Assembly: GCA_964200075.2 (NCBI GenBank)
Contig: CAXNAA020000565.1
Location: 1-20,144 of the forward strand
Origin: Sphacelaria rigidula
Taxonomy: Eukaryota; Phaeophyceae; Sphacelariales
Length of the DNA: 20,144 bases
Direction: 5' to 3'
The first letter of the stretch is position 1, and each line of letters starts with the position of its first letter. A program made the position numbers and the translations under genes. A model generated the notes under the pieces. The model saw only the letters and a program-made list of their open reading frames with translations. It made no database searches and was not told where the DNA came from. Shown piece by piece: positions 1 through 8,940 of the stretch.

Positions 1-309
1 GCCGCGAATCCCACCGCCGTCCACTTCTTCTTTTTGAGTGGGAGGCGGCCACAGTCGCGGTTTTTTTTTTTCGGATCTGTATTTCGCATTGCAGTATTTC
101 TCTGCTCCTTTTGTGATCAGCGGAGCATCACCTTCTTGCTCCTTGCATGTTTCTTACCGTACCATGAATGTTTAGTAGGGACAGGAGGATAGACCCCGTC
201 TGGCGATGAAATTATGATGATTTCACGGTTCACGACATCATCGCGAAATATTGCCCGCCATTCCTATCGAAAACCGAACAAAATGATGAGGGTATAATGA
301 ACTGGAAAC
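1..309. other. No gene seen; intergenic
   Basis: No recognisable coding sequence. A run of 11 T lies at 61-71. The first 60 bases hold two loosely complementary G/C-rich patches (ccaccgcc and gggaggcgg), too imperfect to call a hairpin with confidence. Confidence 0.5.
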
Positions 310-590
310 AACGCACGACCCGAGCAGGTATTGCCCCCGGGGCGGCGATCACGCGCAAGTTGCTTCGGCATAGTCGTACGGTTGGAACGCCTACCGTCTC
401 TTGCGCAAGGAAAAGCAGCAGCAGCAGTGTCGGTACAGGCTGAATCAGTCCCCATCAGCTGGTGGTCCAGCTGCTGCTACTACTACCTGTCTAGCTCGTC
501 AGACGTATCTGCACTTCGACCGTGAGACGACGCCAATGCATCTTGCGCGTGATTGCCGCTCTGCCGGGAATTCCTGTCCGTACCACCCGC
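310..590. repeat. Degenerate fold-back (inverted) repeat
   Basis: The reverse complement of about 310-428 aligns with about 470-590 around a loop of roughly 40 bases. The best-conserved core is acttgcgcgtgatcgccg (reverse complement of part of 325-372) against tcttgcgcgtgattgccg (within 531-576). The symmetry extends inward to a GCA run at 415-427, matched by CTG/CTA triplets near 470-484. Translated away from the loop, both arms give related peptides: minus strand ...TTMPKQLARDRRPGGNTC and plus strand ...TTPMHLARDCRSAGNSC. The arms could therefore be an inverted duplication of a short coding piece. No protein family is recognised. A palindromic non-autonomous element is the main alternative. 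Confidence 0.6.
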
Positions 591-930
591 CGATGGGTCC
601 ATGCTTGCTTACTCAGCGAAGTGCCGAGAGATGAAAGCAATGCGTGTTTCTCCTTTCTCCCGTGCACCTCGGATTTCTTGTCCTACGGATGATGAAGACT
701 CGAACAGCCCACGCGTGATAACCATTATGCAAGTGGTCGGTATCATATCACAACTCGTGATTTCTTAAAGACTCTCTGCAGGGTTGCTCATCAATTTGGG
801 GGGGGGCGATTTGATATTTGATTTTTTCTTCCAAAGCGCCTTTATATTCAGTCATGATTAGTTGATATCACCTAATCAACACCACGTCAATCAATCATTG
901 ATCATGATCAGCTGATTTTTTCGGTAGCAT
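591..930. other. No gene seen; A/T-rich spacer with a near-palindrome
   Basis: No supported gene. It holds a run of nine G (798-806) and a near-perfect 22-base palindrome at 856-877 centred on gatatc, with one mismatched pair. It leads directly into the terminal repeat of the element at 931. Confidence 0.45.
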
Positions 931-2142
931 TCAACCCTTTTGGGACGGGGCCTCCAGAACGACCAGTGAAGCTGGTTAGGAATGACGTGTCTAGAGTCTG
1001 CATGAAAAAGTGGCTTCATGTTGCTGAAAACCCACGAATGTAAGCGCAGGGTTAGGAAGACCGAAAGTTTCATCCAATCTATTCTCAGGTGCAGGTACAT
1101 ACTGTAGTTCGGGTGGGGTGCGCATTAGGTGATGACGTACATCTGATGTAGCAAGCAGTAAGGGTCGCCGTAGAGAGCTTCCAACAGGATGTGGCGACCG
1201 GCAGGCCGCACGCCACTTGTGGCTTTGGATTGTTTTGTCTCCATCACCTTGCCACACAGCCCTTTGCGGTCGGGGTGGGCCGCGATTTTCCTCTTCGAAG
1301 GGCATGGGCGTTGCAGCGCACTTCACGTCAGTGCAGTACCCCTTTCCCACTGCAGCAACAGCTGCCGCTGCATACTCCCCTACACGTTCTGGGCAGTTCT
1401 CAGCTACGGAGATCAGCTGCCTATGCACGGCTTGTTCGTCCCCGCCCCATACATACATGTTTACTACACACTGCAAGGCATCGGCAGAGGGATAGGCGGA
1501 ACTCATTACTGTAGCTCCTTCTCTCGTTTCATGGCCCAGCTGGGTTTAGTCCCTTCGTGAAAATGACTACAATGTGGGATGTACACTTTTTGCCAACTTT
1601 TCCTTCCCAATCATGTGTTGATGTAATTACTACGTTTTAGTATGGACACGCGACCCAAAAACAACAGACGCGAAATCACGGGAGCGCTAAACTGAAGGTA
1701 AGTACAACGATAAATCGTTTCCCGACCATCCGGCCTTTGAATACCTGGGAAGGCGTTATATCTGGGCCAGGGACAAAGCCTCCACGCGATCTTGGCAGTG
1801 ACATCAAATTCGGTGACAATCCCGCACTGATCGTTCGGGTCTTGTTGTTGTCTTCACCTTAAAAAGTCGTTCCGGTCTCTGCGCAGTGCTGTACTGGGCA
1901 TCTAACTTGGACGTCTTCCGTGGTCACAGGCTACCACCCCATGTTAGGCTAAAAGGAAAAGGGAAAATCAGGACAAAAAATCGGACCCACGGAAAATTCA
2001 CACAGACGCGATACAAGAACGGGTCTGCACAATGAATTTCGCCTCGCCGTGATTGGGCAGTTCGCTCCCTGACTTTCTTTATTATTTTATCAACACATGG
2101 TCAACCCCGTGTCGGTTGGGGAGTCGGTCCCAAAAGGGTTAA
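931..2142. mobile_element. 1.2-kb terminal-inverted-repeat element, copy 1
   Basis: The left end reads TCAA then CCCTTTTGGGAC (935-946). The right end reads GTCCCAAAAGGG (2127-2138) then TTAA. This is a perfect 12-bp terminal inverted repeat flanked by TCAA/TTAA. A diverged direct copy of the left ~840 bases, including a changed left terminus, is present from 19084. The alignment is lost after about 1772. A TTAA-type target site with ends beginning CCC is the known signature of piggyBac-class DNA transposons, so that class is suggested, but no transposase is recognised inside. Open frames overlap on both strands between about 1190 and 1506, for example minus-strand YPSADALQCVVNMYVWGGDE, and are conserved in copy 2. 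The element may be non-autonomous or may encode an unfamiliar protein. Confidence 0.6.
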
Positions 2143-2699
2143 CAGGTTAATGAGCAACCCTAATGCTGTAGGGGGTTTCGGAAAATGTCTCTAGTACACG
2201 TGAAGCCATCTCACACTAGCTTCCGCTTTGAACTGTTCCAGTGTCCACTCTGAAGTTTTTCTACTACGGCTCTGAAATGATTTAGACTTTTGACGAAACT
2301 CTCTATTACGTAATATGTGAGACGACCTCGTATGATGTTACTTGAAGAAAACTCCTCCCCCGGGAAGGTAACTGAAGGCCATAGTGGTAGCGCTATGGGC
2401 GAAAATGTGTAGTGACTGATCAGCGCCCGTCAAATTGTTCCGAGATCGAAGTCACGAATTCCACGCCCAATTTTCACCCAATCTCCACATGCTTCGTTTT
2501 TTAGTAACTGCCATCGGCCCGGGAATCTAACGGAAAAAACATATTATACAACGGTTACTACGGGGGTCGAATAATACCCGAAACCGTTATAGATCGGTGA
2601 TGTCGGGTGTTGGCGTCGTCTGATTTTCACCAATGATACGCACGGAAGACCCAGGGAGCCTCGTGACGGCGTCCCCTATATCTGTTGTAGAAAAGCTCC
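2143..2699. other. No gene seen; anonymous spacer
   Basis: No coding signal is recognised. A small imperfect hairpin (ccatag...ctatgg) lies near 2380-2399. The 3' part may be a very diverged extension of the repeat array that begins around 2700, but I cannot align it reliably. Confidence 0.4.
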
Positions 2700-2790
2700 G
2701 ATCGCCCTCAAACTTGGCACTTCGGTAGGTATTGATGCTCCAAACGGAAAAATCGTATCCTTGACATTGTTCGATGGTTTCTCCGTTCTC

Positions 2791-2836
2791 TACCGGCTTC
2801 CGGGGGTCTCAGTATGAAGACCCCCGAAAGGCGGTA
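2791..2836. repeat. Hairpin in first repeat unit
   Basis: The arms at 2791-2809 and 2818-2836 are complementary at 17 of 19 positions around an 8-base loop. They include an uninterrupted 9-bp stem, cgggggtct with agacccccg. Confidence 0.75.
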
Positions 2837-3152
2837 CAAAATGCCCTACATAAAGAATAATAAATTACTGCGTCCCGGGATAGTCCAAGGAACACATGTA
2901 CAAAGTTTGATGGAGAAACTCGAAAACATCATGCAGTTTCTCTTGCCTTTACGTAAATTGCACTCCATAGGATGTTTACATACTGAGACCAAGTAGTTCG
3001 AAGTTGCACGTTTCAAGCCCACGTCCTCCACAAACGCGCAAACCTTCACGCCGTTATCAGGAGTTAGATCCTGAAACTTTGCACAAATATGCCATGTATC
3101 ATAACGTAACTGTCTATGGACGACGTTGTTTAACTTTTCGAGGTTTTCAGCG

Positions 3153-3222
3153 TTTTTCGGGGTCCGACGGGATCCAAGCCGGTTTTCGGAGTAGTCTCCG
3201 TTCTGGGACCCCTGAAAACCGG
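3153..3222. repeat. Hairpin in repeat unit A
   Basis: ggggtcc (3159-3165) is complementary to ggacccc (3206-3212). Separately, ccggttttc (3179-3187) is complementary to gaaaaccgg (3214-3222), so two alternative stems are possible. The first stem matches the hairpins of the neighbouring units. Confidence 0.65.
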
Positions 3223-3548
3223 GACTACGATATTTTTTCCGCATTTATTCGTGAACAACCTGTCGCCGCATAACCCAAGGGAGGGCTCCACAAAATTTCG
3301 TCGCAAAACTCGATTAACTGGTACTTGAATTTTCATGTTCACGTCGAAGAAGGCCCAAAAATGCCGTTACCCTACTAAAATCAAGTAGTTTGCGGTTTCA
3401 CCGCGGCACGTCAAAATTCATGGCACAAAAGCGAAAAACCTCACGCCGTTTCAAGGAGTTGCACCCTGAATTTTCCCACAACTGTGCTATGGATCATTAA
3501 GCAACCCTGGATGAACGAGGTTTCTTTCTTTTCTTCTTTGCCGTTTCA

Positions 3549-3596
3549 CGGGGGTCTGACTGGATCGATGTTTCCCGAAAAAAACTGGGACCCCCG
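3549..3596. repeat. Hairpin in repeat unit B
   Basis: cgggggtct (3549-3557) pairs with ggacccccg (3588-3596) over nine positions if one G-U type pair is allowed. It sits at the same place in the unit as the other two hairpins. Confidence 0.65.
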
Positions 3597-3734
3597 AAAA
3601 TCGGTGGAAAAAGTAAAAAGGTAAACTCGACCGTCTACAGTTGCGTAATGTCACATAGAACATCTGTGCAAAAGTTCAGGGTCTAACTGCTTAAAACGGC
3701 ATGAGGCTTTGCCGATGAGTGTTTTTCGGGTGAC

Positions 3735-4155
3735 AAGCCTGAACCAGCCTGTACAAGCGACACGTGATTGAGCTTTACGTCAATGGTCATCATCCACGGG
3801 GTATCCCAGTACAGATCGATGTTGTTTGCCAACGCAGCGCCCGCCCAGCTGCACATGATATGGAAGCTACTAATAGTGCACCAGATTGTAAAAAAATGTA
3901 GTGAGGGTCAGTAAAGACGGTATCGCGAAAAATCGCTGATCGATGAGCTATTTTGTGGGGATGCGCCAAACGTGCCGCCGATTGGCGGATATACCGCCTG
4001 TCCGAGTGTCCATAGCAAGTGTACCTGTACTGTGCAACCTTTCGCGGCAGTCGCGGACTCAAAGTATTGGCAAGATCGATCCAGTCGGACCCCCGTGGAT
4101 GATGACCATTTACGTAAAGCTCAGTCACGTGTCGCCTGTGCAGGCTGGTTAAGCC
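3735..4155. repeat. Fold-back element with ~90-bp inverted arms
   Basis: The left arm (3735-3824) and the reverse complement of the right arm (4071-4155) align almost throughout, sharing for example gcgacacgtga, gagctttacgt and aatggtcatcatccacgggg. They are separated by about 245 bases of largely unrelated sequence. Read toward the centre, both arms give nearly the same peptide: plus strand YKRHVIELYVNGHHPRG and minus strand LHRRHVTELYVNGHHPRG. The minus-strand frame stays open from 4167 to 3790. No family is recognised. It may be a MITE-like or fold-back transposon, or an inverted duplication of a coding exon. Confidence 0.7.
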
Positions 4156-5180
4156 CGTACCTAGCACTACACTATTGTCGACGCACAGTGTTAGCCTGCC
4201 GCAGACACAGAGTCAGCTTGCTGCAGGCACCAAGTAAGCGTGCCGCCTGTACGAGTCCCTACAGTCACGCCTCCAATGGTCTCATGTCGCACGGGCTCGT
4301 CATGTACATATGCGGCGAAAATTGTGCGGCAAGATGTTGAGACGAATGTATAGTACCGATCACCAATCGGCCATGCAAAAATCCTCCAATATGATCCGTG
4401 TACAACACGAAGGTAAAAAAAAACACCTGAAAAATGTGGAACGTGGCCCACTTGGACTCTCTCGATCCTTTGAATTAGATTTGTCTTTGTGGCATGTGGA
4501 TGTGTCGAGGGGCACTGGACACAGGATACATTTCGATACTTCGCTACTGTGTACCATGAGTCGACCAATTTCGGCTGGCCCGCAAATCTGTGCACAGAGA
4601 GAGGAGTAGCAAACTTCGACTTTCAAAGAGTGTGGCCATCAACTGATTCGTCCAAAATCATACCGCAACAAACGTGAATAAAGGGGGGTGGAGCGACCGG
4701 AGTTCTTGCTCGTCATGTGGTATCAGCCTCCCATTATTGGAGAACTGTCAAATCAAATTTTAACACAGCACTCACCTATAGGCCGCGCCAACCACGTACA
4801 GAAATGTTATTGGAACATGCCAGATCTTTTATCCCTGTAGTCCATATGAATGAAAACACCGTTGAACCGGCGGGGTATGTGTTGGGCGTTCAGCATGTGG
4901 GCTAATCTCACCACGCTGCCACAACACGTGCTCCCTCCCACAGGCTTGTACCCCACATGGGTAACATGGTTCAGTGCAGTGAAAAGGGGGGAGTCCTTGT
5001 GATGTATGCGGCATGAATTTAGGGGTATCCCTACCAGTCTACCTTGTTCACACCCACAAACATAAAATGTTGTGCAACCAGCTCTCACAGTTTTGCTGTT
5101 CTGTAAGGGGGGAACATTAGCGGATTGTCCGAGGGTCAAGAAGCCGCCATCCAGGTGTTCTGTCTACAAAAAAATGCTGA
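4156..5180. other. No supported gene; several anonymous open frames
   Basis: Open frames of about 100-135 codons occur on the minus strand (4191-4595 and 4807-5139) and shorter ones on the plus strand. None has recognisable motifs. Those I checked lack an ATG at their longest start, and there is no clear splice context. The minus-strand 4807-5139 frame is rich in Cys and His but matches no pattern I know. I do not call any of them as genes. Confidence 0.4.
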
Positions 5181-5462
5181 TCAGCTAAGGCGCACACGCC
5201 ATGGCCAGTTCTCACAGCTGACGCAGGCTACTTGCAGTCCGTGCCCGAAAGAGGCCAGATTACAGGCTGGTGCACTCATGGGCACGGTCATTCCGTGTTC
5301 ACACGCGTGGCCGATATATTCCTGGACGGCAACATTGAAAGCAGAATGTTTGAACCTGTCAATTATCGGGGCGAAGGGTGCGTTTGCGGGCCACCGATCG
5401 CTCGCTGGGTGTATCTTGATACTAGGCAGTTCATGAGTTACAGCACATTTCGCACAACCTAG
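5181..5462 (+). CDS. Anonymous open frame, possible exon or gene fragment
   Basis: An uninterrupted frame of 93 codons ends at TAG 5460-5462. It has no ATG near its start. A possible splice acceptor (cttgcag) at about 5231-5237 precedes a stretch with ordinary protein-like composition, containing SVPERGQITGWCTHGHGH and later CVCGPPIARWVYLDTRQF. I recognise no domain. It could be a terminal exon, a relic or chance. Confidence that it codes is low. Confidence 0.15.
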   Translation, partial: SAKAHTPWPVLTADAGYLQSVPERGQITGWCTHGHGHSVFTRVADIFLDGNIESRMFEPVNYRGEGCVCGPPIARWVYLDTRQFMSYSTFRTT

Positions 5463-6221
5463 AGGTCAAGAGTACGCACCTGGGATGACATGGAGGGTCA
5501 CAACCCGCCCGAGACAATGTGCTCGGGTGTCTCAGTCTCTCTTTTCGTCAGGGCAGCTAAGTTCCGCCGACCGCCCTCGCAACCTTTTTGTCATTGTATG
5601 GTAGATGGATAGATGGTTCCCAAGTATTGCCCATCCGGTTTCTCATACCCGCGGTCAAATTCACATTTTGTTTTTTTCGGGAAATACTCTTGACTTTTCA
5701 CCTAAATACACAAAACATATCTTATCCATCTAACGATAAGAAAGTAAGGAGATTCTAAGAGGGTGGGAGAATACAAGCGGTAGGTTCTGAGCTATCAGGT
5801 GATGATCGAATGGTATTCATGACATCATATGCGAGATATATTGCTCAAACGCTTTAGTTTCGGCCCTCTGGCTGACATCCCAAGAATCCACCGCGAACTA
5901 CCGTACATGCATAAATGAACATTGGGGGTGCTTTCCCCCGTCAAAATTCCGTTGGCAGTTGTTCTTTCGAGGTTTTTTTTTCCGGGATCAAGTACTAGAT
6001 TTGAATGTCAAGAGAAAGGAATCTTGTGGGCTGTGGGTGGGAGAATAGAGATGCAACTCTATTTTTTTTTTCTTCGTCCAACCAGTGACGGGTCTGATCA
6101 AGCCCTAAGGGTACACGAAGCCTTTTCAGATCACGCGCATCTCACCTGGTGCGTTACACTGTCATTACCACCACGGCATTTCGGCACAGACACAATCAAC
6201 ACAGAGCATTTTACAATCACC
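5463..6221. other. No gene seen; possible 5' flank of the following ORF
   Basis: This is intergenic sequence with T-rich tracts (for example around 5972-5981 and 6060-6072). The last ~60 bases before the ATG at 6222 are A/C-rich (cacagacacaatcaacacag), as leaders often are. No TATA box can be assigned with confidence. Confidence 0.35.
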
Positions 6222-6365
6222 ATGAAGCGCACCGCTACCATAGTTGGAGTTGTCCTGGGAGCTATGGTGTCACCAGCCCTGGGATTCGTGCACAACGGTG
6301 GAGTTATCGCCGCAGCTCAATCCAGGCAAGAAAGCTACATGTACATGAGTGATACGTACACATGA
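6222..6365 (+). CDS. Small ORF with signal-peptide / plastid-leader-like N-terminus
   Basis: The ATG at 6222 follows tcacc, a plausible eukaryotic start context, and opens a 47-codon frame ending TGA 6363-6365. The protein begins MKRTATIVGVVLGAMVSPAL: a basic N-terminus, a hydrophobic core of about 12 residues, and a possible cleavage site before GFVHN. A phenylalanine just after a signal-peptide cleavage site, followed by an Ala/Ser/Arg-containing stretch, is the known pattern of bipartite plastid presequences in algae with red-derived plastids. The resemblance is partial, since Gly rather than Ala precedes the Phe. The frame is short, so it may be only exon 1 of a larger gene, with GT dinucleotides near 6355 as possible donors. 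No downstream exon could be identified. The mature function is unknown. Confidence 0.4.
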   Translation: MKRTATIVGVVLGAMVSPALGFVHNGGVIAAAQSRQESYMYMSDTYT

Positions 6366-6415
6366 GGGCCATATGACTACGATCAGTATGTTATAATGTA
6401 GCTTATATTTATGTA

Positions 6416-6685
6416 ATGGCGACTACCATCAACACGAGCGGTTGCGAGCAGCCGCCGCTGCAGGGTGTCGTGCAGCAGCTGCCCGTGCCTGAGACATGGG
6501 CTGGCCATATATGTTTTGATATAGTTGATGCATTGTTGGGACGAGTGGATGTAGGTGAATGTACCAAGCTAATTCGCCGATGGATTATATGTGCCTCTCG
6601 GTGCTGCTGTCTATACTTTCATGATCTCCCACAACACATCCACAGCACCGCCGTTGTCCAACAACTGCTTGTCCCAATTGGGTAA
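6416..6685 (+). CDS. Anonymous 89-codon ORF with an internal repeat
   Basis: It starts at ATG 6416 and stops at TAA 6683-6685. The frame is offset from the preceding leader ORF, so it is not simply its continuation. Two octapeptides 62 codons apart, VVQQLPVP (6467-6490) and VVQQLLVP (6653-6676), are nearly the same although their DNA differs at nine positions. Eight of those nine are third codon positions, as expected if the frame is or was translated. The sequence between them is Cys-rich near its end (CASRCCC). No domain is recognised. Confidence 0.25.
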   Translation: MATTINTSGCEQPPLQGVVQQLPVPETWAGHICFDIVDALLGRVDVGECTKLIRRWIICASRCCCLYFHDLPQHIHSTAVVQQLLVPIG

Positions 6686-7549
6686 ACGAGCGAGCCCATC
6701 CGCTGTCATCTGAGTGTACGTGGCGAATGTGCCAGCGAATTGCGCCGCAGATCACTGCATGACTGCCTACACACCAGTGACACTCTTGCCATTTTGATGC
6801 TCAACGTGACGTGACATGTAACATGTAAAGTACCGTGTGCCGTAGCCAGTGAACTCTGACAGGTGTCAGCACGAGAACACGTCAACGCGCCCGAACGTTG
6901 GCCTCGCTCAAACACGACCGGTGTGTGACCGACGGAACAGTCGTCAGTACAGCATACGGGACATCATCGTTACAAGAAGTAGTTTGGACAGGTGTTTAGA
7001 CCGCCTCCTATATCAAACAAATAGAGAGCTGCAAAGCGGCCTCTTTGATCCTTATATTCGTGTGAAGACGGTCAGTCGAGAAGAACTTCACCCCGTGGTA
7101 ACAGGCGTCGCCTTGTAATACCGTCCCTGCCAACCCTTACCAGACATGAAGTTCTTCGTCAATTTTATCTTGAACTCTAGCCTTAACACGAAACAAACGC
7201 ATAAACATTACCAAAATGAAAATGAGGAGAGAGATGTAACAGAAACACAAGAAGTAGCTTTCCCGAGTTCAATGGGGTCAGCACAAGAAGAAGGGAAAAC
7301 AGATCTGCTGATGAAAGCACACCAACGCATGAGGGAAACAAAAGAAAAGACAGATGATCCAAGGGGATTAGCATGGACACCGAGCGAGGGTCAACTCAAA
7401 AACAACCCCAGGCACCCTCAAAGACTACCACGACAGCTGTTTGGAACGACCGCAGATGTTCTAGTGAGGGGATTACTCATGAACTACTTCTTACTTTTTG
7501 GAGGTCCTCGATAGGCACCCGGTAGCTCCAGTGGTGGCACACCAAACCG
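6686..7549. other. No supported gene; anonymous sequence
   Basis: It contains a 122-codon frame from ATG 7146 to 7514, rich in Lys, Glu, Thr and Gln in its first half, with no recognisable domain. I treat it as unsupported. A 22-base segment at 6818-6839 recurs at 12698. The 3' end of the retrotransposon remnant lies somewhere in the last part of this stretch. Confidence 0.35.
6818..6839 (+). repeat. Short dispersed repeat, copy 1
   Basis: This segment matches 12698-12719 at 21 of 22 positions (core gtaacatgtaaagtac) in the same orientation. Flanking bases do not clearly align. Confidence 0.55.
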
Positions 7550-8092
7550 TTCCTTAAGGAGGCGTGCTTTCCTTCAGGCTGCGATGTACATGTTAGCCCC
7601 CTCCTCTACAACTGGGGAACATTCGGACACATGTTGGGCCGCCTGCGTCCACGATGTCGCATGTAGTCCGAATTACGAATAGTGGTGCGAGATACAGGGT
7701 TGTAGGCGCCTTGCTGGTTGGCCTGCCCTCGTCTCTCCTCTAATCATGACTCGACGCATTCGATGTTGGCGAGGCAACGCTGTTGGCGTGTAGGAGGGCT
7801 CGCTTCATCACGGTGGCCTCAATGTTCTCTCGGCTAGTTCTTTCGAGAATCTCGTGCTATGGCAGCATCTGAAAGTCAGGGGCGCTGCTACTCGAGGTAT
7901 GCCTATTGAGGAACCTCAGCAGGGGTCCTCGATGGGCCTCCCGTAACGCGCCGAAATTGTCGTGTGCGAGCGTCCAGGCACGCAGCCGTACAGCATTACC
8001 TCGATCGCTTCAGTCTTCAGGAGACGAACCATGATGGCCAGGGCGATTTACGGGTTTTAGTATACCGCTCTGCTGTGCTTGCAGAAGCAGGT

Positions 8093-8940
8093 CTAGGCCT
8101 GACCAAAGCGGCTGTGGATCTCGGGAGTGACATCACCGATGCTTCTTATTTTCGCGCCAAGGCAAAAGAACGGCTCAACTTGCTTATATTTTTTGCCCGC
8201 TGCATCCAACTCAATCGTATTCGCCACCATGCCCGGGAAGCGCATGTGCATGGGGACCGTCTTCTTTTCCGCCACGACGAAACCGAGTGCCGCACACACT
8301 TGAACGACGGCCGTCATCATATGTGCCAGGCTTACCCCAGACCGCGAGGCGATGCTGGCGTCGTCGGCGTACAGCATCGCCCAGAGCACTTTGCTGAGTT
8401 CGTCCCTGGTCTTCCCGCCCCTGTTAGCAATGCGAATGATGTCCTGCGCCACCGCTTTGTTGATCAAGCAGCGGTTGAACGCTACCATCAGCACCACCGC
8501 GAGGAAGATGTTGGATAAACCAGGGGTCAGCACACAAATTTGGCGGAGGCCCTGGCGAACGGTAAACCACTCGTACATCTCGCCGCTGTTCAGGCGGACG
8601 CATGCCATCGTGGAATTGGCGGATGATGGAAACTACCTTGGCGGGGATACCGTAGCGTGCAAGAACTTTCCAGAGAAAAGAGCGGTCCACTGAGTCGTAT
8701 GCCTTACCGAGGTCGATGGAAGACATCTACGACGGAATATTCTTCTCTCTGGCCAGTTCTTGGAGCCCGTTCGCAACAAACATCATGTCGACTTTGGAAC
8801 GGCCAGGTCGGAAACCGCGTTGTGTTTCTGGAAGGATTCCCTTCGAGTTTCTACAAGCGCTGAGGCGAGTCGCGACTATCTTGAGCACCATTTTGCCCGC
8901 GTGCGAGTCTCGAGAAATACCGCGGTAGTTGCCGCATGCG
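8093..8940 (-). pseudogene. Reverse transcriptase domain of the LINE
   Basis: In order on the minus strand are NYRGIS, then ETQRGFRPGRSKVDMMF (RT fingers), then IDLGKAYDSVDRSFLW with the first catalytic Asp at about 8712-8714. These are followed by QGLRQICVLTPGLSNIF and the catalytic LYADDAS, whose YADD is encoded at 8371-8360. Both catalytic motifs remain, but a nonsense codon at 8727-8729 splits the domain. A frameshift near 8605 also separates FHDGM from CVRLNSGE. The usual G-C in the QGxRQGCPL block is I-C here. Confidence 0.85.

Larger units (their letters stand above)
2700..3720. repeat. Degenerate array of ~390-bp repeat units
   Basis: A first, partial unit lies at about 2700-2840. 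Unit A starts at 2990 (caagtagttcgaag) and unit B at 3382 (caagtagtttgcgg), a period of about 390. Shared landmarks, in order, are the sequence around cttcacgccgtt, the block ctgaaactttgcac with its variants, and the GGGACCCC(C/T)GAAAA block at 3205 and 3587, with its counterpart at 2818. A fourth, partial copy at about 3615-3715 is inverted: its reverse complement matches unit A around ctgaaactttgcac and the following ~60 bases. One minus-strand frame in unit A (around ...YDTWHICAKFQDLTPDNGVK) has a similar but stop-broken translation in the inverted copy. No protein family is recognised. The array could be tandem debris of one transposable element. Confidence 0.65.

Noticed and set aside
781-2160. 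gggttgctcatcaa and ttaatgagcaaccc as outer terminal repeats around element copy 1
   Set aside because: A 13 of 14 inverted match at this distance is expected many times by chance in 20 kb, and copy 2 lacks it.
200-5850. Weak likeness between about 215-255 and 5805-5845 (gacatcat..gcga..atattg)
   Set aside because: Too short and gapped to separate from chance by eye.
7964-8518. 184-codon plus-strand frame over the LINE
   Set aside because: It is the antisense shadow of the reverse transcriptase; all recognisable motifs are on the minus strand.
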